From Siderastrea siderea (Eukaryota > Cnidaria > Anthozoa > Scleractinia > Rhizangiidae), in the NCBI GenBank assembly GCA_964030785.1, contig OZ034978.1, forward strand, positions 2,214,001-2,278,000: DNA of 64,000 nt, written 5' to 3'. The translations under genes were made by a program, and so were the position numbers. Under the pieces are notes generated by a model, which saw only the letters and a list, made by a program, of their open reading frames with translations, was not told where the DNA came from and did no database searches. Below, in pieces: positions 11,623-22,556 of the stretch; within the stretch, counting starts at the first letter, position 1, and the number at the start of each line of letters is the position of its first letter.

Positions 11623-12894
11623 ATGGATACTCTGCCACCTCCTCCGGCATTTTTATCTGGGATCCTTTCCTTTTTGCTGTCTTTCTTTGCATTGGCAAAC
11701 AACCTTTTGGAAAGTGAAAATGATGAAATTCCACCACCGCCGCTTTTTCTCGCTACAGTTATGAACACGTTTCTGATATTGCTGCCCCTGTTAGCTCTTT
11801 TCAATCAACGGAACTATGCATTGATAGGAAGACTTTTCCCACATTTTCGGGGCATAAGAAACCATGGGAGAGATGTCTGGGCAGTGCTTGAAAGGAATCC
11901 TCACATTTTCTGGTACTGTACGGGTGAAACGCCGGAATCTTTGGAAACTGTTGTCGAAAATATCTTCGCCGATGTAACATCGCCAAGGCATCTGCCAAGA
12001 GTACCCACCAGCAATCGAAGGCGCCGTTGTCTACTGGATGTAAGAAACCGAGTGCTACTCGGCTTCATTTGGCTGAGACAATATCTAAAGATCCACGTCC
12101 TAGCCTACATTTTTGGTATTTCTAAAAGCACAGTGGCAGAGGAAATATACCACATTGTACCAATACTTTATGTTCGCTATAGACACTACATATCGTGGCA
12201 TGGACTGAACCAATGGCGAGACTTCTTAAACACTCTACCCCATTTTCCCAATGCAGTTGGCGCAATAGATGGCACAATTCACCAAGTGAGAAGACCTTCA
12301 GGGCCGAGACAGGCTGACTTCTATCGTGGAGATAAAAGGTGCCATTTTATGTCCTCTCAAATGGTGGTTGATGCGGACGGCATGATTGTCTTGCTGGTAG
12401 CAGGGTGAGTGCTCCTCTCTCCTTTTAAACACAAGTTTGCAATTATATGTGGCCATTATTCCAATGCAGTGAATGTATCTTAACTTCCCTTAATGGTTAG
12501 GATTAACCAGCTAATTTTGTGATTTACTTTTTTTTTGGCTAGGTTTCCTGGGCACCTTAACGATGCGAGCTGCTATCAGAGGATACCTCGCATCGGTAGA
12601 CACCGAAACAGAGATCTACCTCGACGTGCCCGCCTGCTGGCCGATGGCGGCTATCCAGCCAGACTTCCACTCATTGTTCCAACACGAAATCCACGCAACG
12701 CGAGACAGCGATCGGCCAATCGTGCTTTGAGATCATTGCGAGTAAGGATAGAACACTCGATTGGATTTCAAAAAATCTATTCTTCCATTTCTAGTATATT
12801 TAGACATCAGAGACCATTTTTACCTTTTGTAGTGTGTACCTGTGGATTTCTTTCAAACAGAAGAAAGCACATCATTCGCAGAGTTTTACGTTAA
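11623..12894 (+). CDS. Harbinger-like DDE transposase (2 exons)
   Basis: Exons 11623-12404 and 12543-12894 join across a 138-bp GT-AG intron to 377 residues. The first 60 residues are hydrophobic and proline-rich, unlike a typical N-terminus, so the true start may be an internal Met such as Met47. A helix-turn-helix-like segment (LAYIFGISKSTVAEEI) follows at about 160-175. The catalytic domain shows GAIDGT (Asp216), PGHLNDAS (Asp268), LLADGGYP (Asp295) and RVRIEHSIG (Glu331), the DDE_Tnp_4 pattern shared with HARBI1. No stop or frameshift is visible. It is divergent to the Myb gene with about 315 bp between the two starts, probably a shared promoter. Confidence 0.85.
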
Positions 12895-13444
12895 ACTGTA
12901 TTAAAATTGAAGGAACACGGTTTATTTGTGCTATTTTTTGCTGAGGGCTTGAAGCGCGAAGCGAAAAATAAACTGGTTATTTTTCGATTTTTCCCTTCGA
13001 ACTTTATGGTCGCCCTCGCGTTTTGCGGCGCCCACAGAAAATAGCAAAAAATACTCACCTGTTTTGCACGCCATAGAATGCGGTCTACTGCCGCTTTCAA
13101 AAATAAAATAAGAATAAAGGTTTAACTAATCCGTACATTTATTGTGATGCGAGAACATTATCTTTTGTTTTTTTTCAGTAAGCAGTCTTATGTCGCTTTC
13201 AAGAAAAAAGTTTTTACTAAGTCGTCCATTAATGTTTGCGAAAAAGATTGTGATGCGAGAATATTGTCCTGTTGTTCTGTTTACTGAAAGCAAAATAAAT
13301 TCCACCACGTGACACCCTATTTATTCCAAGAAGTCTAAATTCAATCAACTCGTAGACAATGATATCAAGTGAAATTGCATTATGAAAATTGACAGCAACA
13401 CTAATTTGCATCAATTAGCTTAAGAGGCGGAAAAAGTCGTTCCA

Positions 13445-13466
13445 TTTCCGCTAAATCGGAAAACCC
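13445..13466 (-). repeat. Right terminal inverted repeat, Harbinger-like element
   Basis: 22 bp, an exact inverted copy of 8700-8721, followed by TAATA as on the left side. Confidence 0.85.
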
Positions 13467-13859
13467 TAATAAAGAACTGTACGAAAATAACATGCTCAAA
13501 CACACCGAAAAAAAAAATACTTTCGTGTGACCACACCTTTGCTAGGGGAGGTCCTCTTTGACCGGTTGGTCCGGTCCGACGGAAACCTGCCGTTCCATTT
13601 TCAAAAAGTCTCGTTTCCAGTCCCACTTCACTGAGGAGTAATCAAAATTTTGGTGGAAAAGCAAATGGAATGCTTCGGTCCGGTTGGAATTTTTGTTTCT
13701 TTCGAACATTTTCCCTTGGTTAGTTCCACTGGTCTCTGACCGGTCGGTCTGTCATAATGGTAAGCACCCTTCGTCACAGCATTTGATTTTGGCAAATGAC
13801 AAATACGGTGAAATTTGCTTCAAATTGTCAAGCTTATGCAAATTAGCTAAACACTGAGA
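13467..13859. other. No gene seen
   Basis: AT-rich spacer between the Harbinger-like element and the satellite. It has a GGTCCGGTCCGAC-like stretch near 13566-13580 that recurs in looser form (GACCGGTCGGTC) near 13738-13750. No supported feature. Confidence 0.4.
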
Positions 13860-14660
13860 GGCTTACCATGTTGGCGATTGTGGCGAATATGGCGAAATTT
13901 TGCCAAATTTCCAAACTTACGCAAATTAGCTAAACACAGGGAAGCCTACCATGTTGGCGAATCTGGGGATTTTGGCGAATTTGACAAATCGTCAGTTTCG
14001 CCAAATTCGCCATTTTCGTCGGATTCACCGCTTTACGGATACCCCCTCTTTTCTGGCGAATATGGTGATTGTGGCGAATATGGCGAAATTTTGCCAAATT
14101 GCCAAACGTATGCAAATTAGCTAAAAACAGGGAAGCCTACCATGTTGGCAAATTTGACGAATCCGGCGATTTTGGCGAATGTGCGGAATTTGGCGAACTT
14201 TCGTCAAATTGCCAAACTTGGGCAAATAGTCTAAACACAGGGAAGCCTGTCATGTTGGCGAATCTGGCGATTTTGGCGATTGTGGCGAATGTGGCGAAAT
14301 TTTGCCAAATTGCTAAAGTTATGCAAATTAGTTAAACACAGAGAGAGCTAAGATGTTGCCGAATCTGGCGATTTTGGCAAACGTGACGCATACGGCGAAA
14401 CTTCGCCAAATTGCCAAACTTATACAAATAAGCTAAACGCAGGGAGGCCTACCATTTTGGCGAATCTGGGGATTTTGACGAATGTGACAAATCGTCAGTT
14501 TCGCCAAATTCGCCATTTTCGTCGGATTCGCCGCTTTCCGGATACCCCCTCTTTCGCTAGCTGTCTCAAATCAAAGATTTAACGGCAAATTGTCGTCAAA
14601 TCGTCACTTTCGCCAAATTCGCCATTTTCGTCTAATTCGCCGCCTTCCGGGTATCCCCCT
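13860..14660. repeat. Satellite built on a TGGCGAA submotif
   Basis: Long units, roughly 90-190 bp, each contain several TGGCGAAT/TGGCGATT words, then TTTTGCCAAATTGCCAAAC, then GCAAATTAGCTAAACACAGG and GAAGCCTACCATG. Some units add TTTCGCCAAATTCGCC followed by CGGATACCCCCTCTTTC (about 14005-14050, 14500-14555 and 14610-14665). Because TGGCGAA and TTCGCCA are complementary, the array can fold back on itself. Open frames here are by-products of the repeat. Confidence 0.85.
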
Positions 14661-14883
14661 CTTTCGCTCGATGTCTTAAATCTAGGAGTTGAACAGGATT
14701 TCACCCACAATCTCGAAAAGTGGAGCCAGTGTAATAAATAACACCACAGGATAGCACTGCTCAGTAGCTTTGATTTGCGGACTTCCTTCCATTGACTGAA
14801 AACTTAGAACCACCTCGTACAACATAGTAAACAGCACGACAAAAAAAGTACTGCTCAATAGATAGTTAGTCACCTGTAGTCGT

Positions 14884-14918
<35 letters not shown>

Positions 14919-17645
14919 GTGAGTCAGTCAATCTCTTTTCATCCTCCATTTCTCTGTTATATTACATCACTTCATATTACATTACATTTCTCAACTTGGA
15001 CGAAGTTTTCAAAATGTTAAGAATTCATGTAGTTTGTGAACCTGTAACTAACAAGGTGTTCACAAATGTAGGCGTTTAACTCCAGCTTGGAAGGGCCCGT
15101 CTTTGATAAACCACAGATTTCTTGTTATATTTTTTTCAGTTTGGAAAACTAAAGGCCTTATACAACTTCGTAAGGGGTTTTGGGTGGGCTTTTAATTGTA
15201 GGGTTTGCCACCAAGAGAGGGGATAGTATCGACTAACGGTGCCTTAACGTTGAGAAACTGATGTTGTTACATGACAAGTCCCTACCCTGATATAAAGAGC
15301 ATTTTCCGTAACTTTCTCTCTGGCATAAAAAGTAGGCAGTAGGTGTTTTTCAAACTTTCCGTTACGTCAAATAGGAGTCTACGAACACCAAAAAAGTTGT
15401 TATGATAGGAACGTATTTAATTCTTCGTCAACGTTCACACAAGCGAGCTTGAGTTGGAGAATACCATTTTTGTAAGCTTTTGTCTAGAATGTTAAGGCGC
15501 CTTAACGCATCTCAGGGTAAATCACATCTTGGTTATTTAAAAGGAGTAATTAATCTAGAAAACACAAAACAAAGGCTTTTGTTAGCAACAACATAATTTA
15601 TTGAACAGGTTGGTACAATACAAACGCAAAAAACAAGGCAGACATGTATTCTTAAATAATTTAACGAGTCGAATGCACATAACTCAATAGCATACCATGT
15701 AATAACTTTTTTCTATTTTCTTGCATTTTTTCATTTTATGTGGATCTTAGATTTGCTAGGTCGAGCATCTTAAAGTGACTCCCTCGGGGCCGATATTTTT
15801 AATAATTGTATATGAACCTAGTTTTAGTCTTTTTATCGCTTTTTATATGTCTTTTCTTAGATTTTCTTATATAGCTTTTTAACTGTTTTAATATTTTATT
15901 TTATTAACTATTCATTTATTTATTTTTAACGCAGGACCCATGTTGATAGCAGTTTTTATAACTGAAATGGTCATCCTGCATAAATATGTTTATTTATTAT
16001 TATTATTATTATTAAAACAGCTCACCGTAATAATCTTTTCCTGGCCAAAGCCATTACTCTTTTTCACTTTTACATAGATTAAACCACTGGTACGCTAATT
16101 GGCCAACATTTTACCATCAAAGGAACATTTTTAGATTCTTTGCTTCAATATTTTAAGGCAGCGAAGTTGCGTTAGCTACATGACAAGATGCTGAAAATTG
16201 TTATTACAATTATGTGCAATAAGCAAATAATAATTTTAGTTTTTAACACATAAACTTGAAAATACTGTAACTATTACATATGTTCCATTTTATCGTTCAG
16301 TTCCGAAAACAACGACCCTCGTTACTTTCGGATTTAGGGAAGAGTTGTTACTTTCGGGTAGCAAAAATGTGTTTCGTATATGAGCTATGATCGCTAAATC
16401 TATTGATTGTTAAAATTTCATTTACAGTAAAAAAAAAACGGGATTCATCGGGGCTTGATCTGGCCGGGAAATCCTGTAACAAACGAAAAAAAAGCATCAA
16501 AACAGACATTAAAAGAAGGAACATCTATTAAACATAAGATGGTGAAATTTGTTTTCCTTTGAGTAGTTATCTGCTTCAGTTCCATGCAAATCACATTTCA
16601 TATTACTTCCATGTAATTTTCTCTCTGCTTTATCCCCAGGCGCCGGTTTAGCGCGGGCAAACAGGGAGCGCGGGGCGTCGTGGGAAGGATGCGAAGTGCA
16701 CCTATCTCACAACGCCACGCGCACCATCATATAATAAGGAGGGAACCCTGGGAACGAGGCAGATTTTCTCCAGTTATGACAATGGAAAGCTAAGTGGTCA
16801 TGGCGTCCGTCGTTTGGAAACACAAGACTATTGTTAACAGAAAAGATTAGAATGGAGACGAAATAAGCGATTATGATTCGGAATGGGATTCAAATTTTGG
16901 TTACCTATAAGCTTCGCACATTCCCCTATTTCCCTAGGGAACTTTAATTTCTCCATTGCTGTTTCACTGAAAGGCAAAAGAGAAAAAATAAATGCATTAT
17001 TAGTGGCTGACTACTTGGTCTTACTATTATTTCTTTTTCTCTTCGTTTCTTCAGGTATTAAAAGCAGCGCAGCGAACAATGTCAGTCAGCAAGAACCCTT
17101 ATATTTCAAACCCCATACTATCTTGAACTGACAACTTGAATTGTATGCTACTTTTAGACATGTACTAGAAGTTATATCAAATTCGGTTACTTGCGCTATC
17201 TCAAACAGACCGGGCGTGGTTTAATGTCATCCCGAACTACAGTAATTAGAGTTAGGACTGATTGAGTGTCATACGACAGAAATCCATGGTAATTGCCGTG
17301 TCCAGTCAAAAGAGACGTAAAACACAACATGAACCAATGAGAACTGGAAGCGAATACATGCAACAGGCGTCAAGCGCGGGAAAATGCGTGCGAGAATTGA
17401 GATAATCACGGTTGGTTTGGTTTTACTTCTGATTGGTCGAAAAAGTGGCGCCAGTATTTCAATAAACCACACAGCTCAGTGTGTAAAGCAGTCGCGAATT
17501 ACTTTCACTGCTCCCGACTATTGATAGTTGAAGTTAAGTCATGTTGAGTGTCAACAAAAGCACCCCAGGCTACAGTGACAAAAAGCTCGTTGAGTAAGAA
17601 AAATATTTGGAAGTGGAAAATGACGACAAAGGGATAGTCACTCAC
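14661..17645. other. Gene-poor stretch with dispersed repeats
   Basis: I see no firm gene. A (TCAA)n-type microsatellite lies at about 14884-14922. A minus-strand frame at 14682-14887 begins after a CTACAG acceptor and encodes a hydrophobic peptide (YLLSSTFFVVLFTMLYEVVL), possibly a last exon but unsupported. A segment at about 15590-15700 recurs at about 31710-31825. A (TTA)n run occurs near 15995-16013. The stretch 17320-17460 resembles a dispersed repeat with GCGCGGGAAAA. Confidence 0.4.
15077..15130. repeat. Uninterrupted relative of the LTR element's target site
   Basis: The sequence from TTAACTCCAGCTTGG through GATAAACCACAG to TTTCTTG matches the left flank of the retrotransposon (1026-1063) and continues into its right flank (8653 on, CACAGGTTTCTTG). 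It therefore models the pre-insertion target. Confidence 0.65.
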
Positions 17646-19720
17646 CTAAAAAACTGTCGGCCACTTCGTGCTTGGTAATCAAGGTACCATAGCAGATACC
17701 AGGATGGCTTGAATACTACAATCTTCAGTAAACGGGGGCCAAACCTGTACCACGGTAGATAACATAAAAGGACAATAAAATTGTTGTAAAAGTAAAGGTT
17801 AACACCCATGTCTGCAGCCCTCTCTTCTTTGAAGCCTAGTTGGGACGAGAGGCAGATAAAAAGGAGCGAAATCGGTTGCGAGCGAAAGTTTACAAGACAG
17901 GCGGGAAACATTCATTCGCATCTATTTCGTCCGTTTTATCTGCCTTTTATCTGCTTCTTGCCCTGACTCATGCTCATGGGTTTCCGAGGTTGCGGCCCTC
18001 TAATTTTCCACCCAAACATTTCCGTGCGTACAACGCGCGTTTGTCAGAAATTAATGTTTTTTTCTGTGCGTGCTTACTTTGCTATTAAAATGTCTAGCCG
18101 CGAATGAATAATTACAAGAGGACCGCCATCCAAACCTAGCCCTCGCTAAAAGGTAATAAACCTCTCTTAAGAAAATCATTTTTTTCTTCTTTTTTTTTAA
18201 GATTCTGCTCTGAAATATTTTCACAAGGACTAAGAAACAAATAAGAAGCAGTTTTAGACTGAAACTGGTAGAAAATGCAGTAAACTTTAAAACACGTCTG
18301 ACTGCTTGAATGCCAATAATTAAAGAACTTCAACATCATTTGCCCCCTCCCCACCAAAATAGCAATGTTTCAAGGATAACAGTATGACAGAGAAATAGTT
18401 GGCAGTTGTGTCCCGGGGGGAGACTATTAAAGATTAGTGTTAAGATAAATACACTAATCTAATCACAAAAGGTACCCCTCCGATAATAAGCCCCCCCCCG
18501 AAATTATTAGCCCGTGGGCTTATATTAAGTTTACATCCCAAGAACGATTATGGCACAATATAGCACAATATAAGTCCCAACACAAACTACCGTATTTTTC
18601 TACCCAATAGCAATCCGCTTTACGCACAACAAATTTTAAGTTCAATTCCTTCACCTTGTACCCCCCCCCCCTCCTTTCTGGCGTAGCAATTTGAGATGCA
18701 AAATCTTTCATTTTATGACACAAAGTCCCTCGATGTCAGATGCATTGTTCTCTTATCTTCCAAATATATGTTGATCCATTTTTAAGAGCAAAACTCCTTC
18801 CATTAAAAGCCCCCCCCCCCACCCTCCCACCAAAAAAAAGAAGTCCACCTAAAAAGCTACTTAGACAAATATACGACAAGGGCTTACACGGTACCTACGA
18901 CAAAAATTGTACCTATTTTCGTCCTCAAAAATAAGCCAAAAACAGCAAAAAATCACGTGATGTTTATTGATTCTCAAAGGCTCCAAGGTTTTCTTTATTT
19001 TTGCATTGTAATTTGTGTCAAAATGTCTAAGTACTTAAACAGTACTTAGACTTAGTTGCTACCTCTTTCAGTTTATTATAAGATGTGTTTCGGCGACCCT
19101 TTAACATACTGAAACTCCAACCCCACCCTTTCGGGCGGAGCCTCCTTGTGTAGCCCCCCTCCCCGAAATTTTGGCCAAACTGTTGACCAACTTACCGGGC
19201 GCAAAGGTTATGGAACATGTCCCTAGTGTAAATAGATACGTCGTGTAGGTAGGCCGTGCCGCCGTTTCGCTCTTCATAGATCACAACAAATGGCTCACCT
19301 GCTGTGAGGTTAATTATGGCATCAAGAATACACCTATGCACAGAGGAAAAGAAGAGAACAATCTTAATAATAGAATTTAATGTTCGAGTTTAGAATCGTA
19401 GATCTAGATGGCAATAGAGGAGAAAGCTCTAGGTATGGTTATGCCCGAGCTAGTTGAGTTTGTGTCCCCTTCAACAGTGAACCCAGTGTGTATAATATCT
19501 AAACGCCAACAGTACAATAAAAACGGTTTTGACTTGTATGATTTGCGCACCTCTTCACCCTTTTTGTGAACAGCCGGATCTTGATATTAATCGCCCAATA
19601 AAACTGAAAACTAAAATGTCCTGAAATGTCGCATAACTTACTCATCACGCATGCTCTCAACTGCCTGACTGTATCTTTGGGACTCGATGGAAACGATGTG
19701 AGAACCATATTGGTTGAACC
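17646..19720 (-). CDS. Candidate exons of an unidentified minus-strand gene
   Basis: Three exons with good splice sites join in frame: 19720-19642 (donor GTAAGT), 19333-19196 (donor GTAAGT) and 17744-17646 (donor GTGAGT). The product reads FNQYGSHIVSIESQ, then AIINLTAGEPFVVIYEE, DVSIYTRDMFHNL, then LLKIVVFKPSWYLLWYLDY. Phases match exactly at both junctions, which is unlikely by chance. The alternating hydrophobic pattern suggests a beta-rich domain. PSWYLLWYLDY loosely recalls PLAT-type domains, but I cannot name the family. First and last exons were not found. The intron between the second and third exons holds MITE-like poly-C sequence. Confidence 0.5.
17838..17995. repeat. Small foldback related to the MITE at 30100-30795
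   Basis: GACGAGAGGCAGATAAAA, GCGAAATCGG and GAAAGTTTACAAGAC match the arm of the 30100 element. An inverted part (CCGTTTTATCTGCC) follows at 17931. This is a shorter or degraded family member. Confidence 0.55.
18410..18970. repeat. Poly-C-rich MITE-like segment
   Basis: Three C-runs of 9 or more bases (near 18488, 18661 and 18810) lie in an AT-rich context with phrases such as TAATAAGCCCCCCCCC and TTAAAAGCCCCCCCCCC. Probably a non-autonomous element. Ends not resolved. Confidence 0.35.
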
Positions 19721-21659
19721 CTAATAAAGGAAAAAAAAATAATTTCTAGCCGTAAATATGGACGGGAAGCAGGGTTATTGCTGGTTGTAAACGGGCTGCG
19801 GGCTCGATTCCCGGAATACGGGGGATACGAACGGGGGGGGGGGGGAGAGGGGGAGGCGAGATGGGAGGTTGGTAGGTGACTCCCGTCGGTCTTGATGAAA
19901 GCTGCTAGGGTATTAATTAATAACCCTGAAAGGTAACAGAATCTCCTTGCGTGGCTCGAGGTTTTTTTTTTTTTAATCTGCAAGAGATTTCGACTTCCAT
20001 ATTTTTTTCCGGTAGCCGGGGTATATGCTCAAACAGTTTTCATCAGAGACCTTTGAAAAAAAATGGTCTTAAAGGTGTATGACGATCAACAAGTCATTGT
20101 TAAGACTGAGAAAGCCCCCCCCCCCCCCAAAGTCCCTTGGGTTCCTTCGAGTCCTCTCGAATCCCCTTGGGTTTTCCCCTCTCATGGGATCCAGGACATG
20201 ACAGCCCCAGCTTATCACTGTATGAGGGGATAGTTGTTTGGAGGGGGGGGAAGAGGAGGTGAATTTTTTTATCTTCGTCCTCAACGATTTTCCTCGCTTC
20301 TTGAAAACCAGCATTTCAAGTTTCCAGGTCGCCAGTTTTACACTTTGTGTATATGTTAACAAACGGACACTTTAATAATTAAAAACATTGACTTATTTCG
20401 TCATAAGTCGAGCAGTCAGGTAGTGAGTCTTATTTATCTCCGGCCATGAGCGCCAGCGTGGGGAACTGGCCGAGGTGCTGGTGTAATTTATAGCACTTCA
20501 TGGCGGAGGGATTCCTACGTCATCATCAGTCATCTTAACATTGGGTACATTGCAATATGGATTACATGATGTCATTTGCTAATTGTCTAATTTCCAACAG
20601 GCAATTAGAAATATCGATCGTATGCATCACCAGCTCGACGATCACTAAATTTAGACAACAATTTAAAGACTAACGCCAGTGTAAAGTCGTAACTGAACTG
20701 ACTGTGACACATTACAGAATTACAATACGAATTACCTTATCTGATCATCAGCAGGAAAAACGACACTCCATCCAGTTCCCGGAGTCCAGTTTCCCAGAAT
20801 GCCTTTCATTACACAATTCTGAAATATTTTTTGTTTTCACTTTTTGCATATTTATCTTTTCTTTTGTTTGTCTTTTTTTTTGTTTCTTATTTTTTTCTAA
20901 GGAATAAAAAGAACTACAGGGTGTGTGTATAACTATATTTCTTTATTTTACTGTGTATGTCTAATGTGTGTGGGTATGTGTGTGTGCTCTGGGGGGAAGG
21001 GGTGTCAATTGTCAGTGGTTTTGCTCTTAAAACAAAACCACTTCCCCAGCCAGGAACCGACACGTCTGAGTCGACTTTTCTGTAGAGAGAGAGAGAGAAA
21101 GAGAGAGAGAAAAAAAAGGCAAATTAACAGGATCATCTCAATATTCATTTTGCATTGATTTCGCTAAACCATAGTAATTTTCAGAACGAGAAGAAGCAGG
21201 TGGGTGTGTTTATGTTTTAGACATCAAAAAAAGAAGAATCGCAAATATTTTTGCATACCAATTTAAACGTTGCTACTTTGAGAGAGAAACATATATATAA
21301 AAAGTGATTTAACTTTTGTTAACAAGTAATAACCAAATTCCAGTTGGAAGAAATTTACCAAATTTAAATCACGATGTAAAAACAAGATCTAAATGTGTCT
21401 ACAGCAAGCTCAGTGCAGCAACATTGATAATCCACAAGAAAACCTGAATAATGCCAAACTTAAAGTTGCCTCCCGGTAGTGGCAAATTGAGGGAAAATGT
21501 CACGTATGTAAATGAGATTTGCTATTAAAATTAGTCTAAAAACCCTAAGAGAATTTCAGTTCCTTCATCTAAGTGAAACGTTGTTTTCAGTAAGCTTAGA
21601 AAGTGGACGACACTCTGTGCTTTCTTTTTTAGTGATAGTTTCCGTTGCTGTGTAAAATT
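19721..21659. other. No firm gene; simple repeats and one isolated candidate exon
   Basis: G- or C-rich runs occur near 19828, 20116 and 20238. A GT-rich stretch lies at 20916-20990 and a GA-rich stretch at 21085-21112. A minus-strand open segment at 20818-20736 (after TTTCAG, donor GTAATT) encodes ILGNWTPGTGWSVVFPADD, but its phase does not join the exon at 19720, so it is not assigned to that gene. Confidence 0.35.
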
Positions 21660-22556
21660 TCAGAGCTTTCTCATTATATCTACCTTGCCAGATGATCTGC
21701 AAACGTTTTGGTGTTCAGCTGCAGAGCTTGACTTTGTGCCTCGATCATTTTGGCATTCTGCATCTGAAGCTTTCACTGGACTCCTTACAACCCCGCAAAA
21801 GTCCTGTTCATAGAAGCCACGTCTCTCGACGACTTTGTCTTGGTTGCTGACCACGGCTGGCAGAGCCAGCATCCTGCCTTTTGTCGGGTTCCGTAGGTGC
21901 AGGTTCAGCCGGCATGCGCAGTGGAGGCTTGGTGGCTCGTTACGGATATCTACAGTTAACCTTATCTTAGCACTGCTGGACACCCTGATGTTAATGATGA
22001 GGTCTGACCAGGCCTCCGGAGGTGCTGTTTTCCTCTTGTTATATTGCACTACTGCATACGAGTTGTTATTAGTATGTGCCTCTGGAGTTTCTTGCTCTTG
22101 TAGAGTGATCTTGCTATCTTCAGTGTCTTCTGTCGTTGTTCTAAATTGTTGCAGTAGTGCAATATAGGATGTTTTATACATCAAGTACTCTTCGTACATA
22201 GCCCTCCCGAGGTCGATCCCATAGTTCAGTTGTTGTTTCATAGTTTCGTATTTACCCAGCAGTGCACGGTGTTCGGTTTTAAGCGCACCAAGTCCCTCCA
22301 CTGCGCTTTTTAGAGATGCTTCCGATTTTTCCTTTTCCTTCTCCACTTCTTGAGCCAGCGTTTCAGCTTGAGTTTTCCGATACTGTGCATAACTTTGCCA
22401 TTCAGTGATTTTTTGTTGGCACTTAGCCACGGTTTCCCTCTGTAAATTATTGTCTTCAATTAGCCAAGCTCGTTCAGCTGTTAGGGTGTGAATTTGTTTG
22501 TTCTGCTCCTGAATAATATACAGCAACTGTTCGCGATTGTACTCTTGTAAATCCAT
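21660..22556 (-). CDS. Uncharacterised coiled-coil protein, 298 residues
   Basis: A single uninterrupted minus-strand frame of 298 codons. Residues 1-135 are strongly helical and charged, consistent with a coiled coil (MDLQEYNREQLLYIIQEQNK, EVEKEKEKSEASLKSAV). A Thr/Gln/Glu-rich linker follows (about 140-165). Then comes a short region that may form a beta-domain (WSDLIINIRVSSSAKIRLTV) and a polar, Cys-containing tail. I do not recognise the family. The length of an open frame with non-random composition argues for a real or recently active gene, possibly intronless. The opposite-strand open frame here is a shadow. Confidence 0.5.
   Translation of the reverse strand: MDLQEYNREQLLYIIQEQNKQIHTLTAERAWLIEDNNLQRETVAKCQQKITEWQSYAQYRKTQAETLAQEVEKEKEKSEASLKSAVEGLGALKTEHRALLGKYETMKQQLNYGIDLGRAMYEEYLMYKTSYIALLQQFRTTTEDTEDSKITLQEQETPEAHTNNNSYAVVQYNKRKTAPPEAWSDLIINIRVSSSAKIRLTVDIRNEPPSLHCACRLNLHLRNPTKGRMLALPAVVSNQDKVVERRGFYEQDFCGVVRSPVKASDAECQNDRGTKSSSAAEHQNVCRSSGKVDIMRKL

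Larger units (their letters stand above)
8700..13466. mobile_element. PIF/Harbinger-like DNA transposon, apparently intact
   Basis: A 4.77-kb element with perfect 22-bp terminal inverted repeats beginning GGGTTTTCCGATTTAGCGG. The similarity continues imperfectly for another 25 bp or so (ATGGAAC... TTTTTCCGCCT). TAATA abuts both ends (8695-8699 and 13467-13471). The usual Harbinger duplication is 3 bp (TWA), so the exact termini are ambiguous by 1-2 bases. It encodes two divergent genes: a DDE_4-type transposase (plus) and a Myb/SANT protein (minus). That two-gene plan is typical of Harbinger elements. Both genes join into uninterrupted reading frames. Confidence 0.85.

Noticed and set aside
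20736..20818. Extra exon of the 17646-19720 gene
   Set aside because: Its end phase does not fit the start phase of the 19720 exon, and reading on in the other phase hits a stop.
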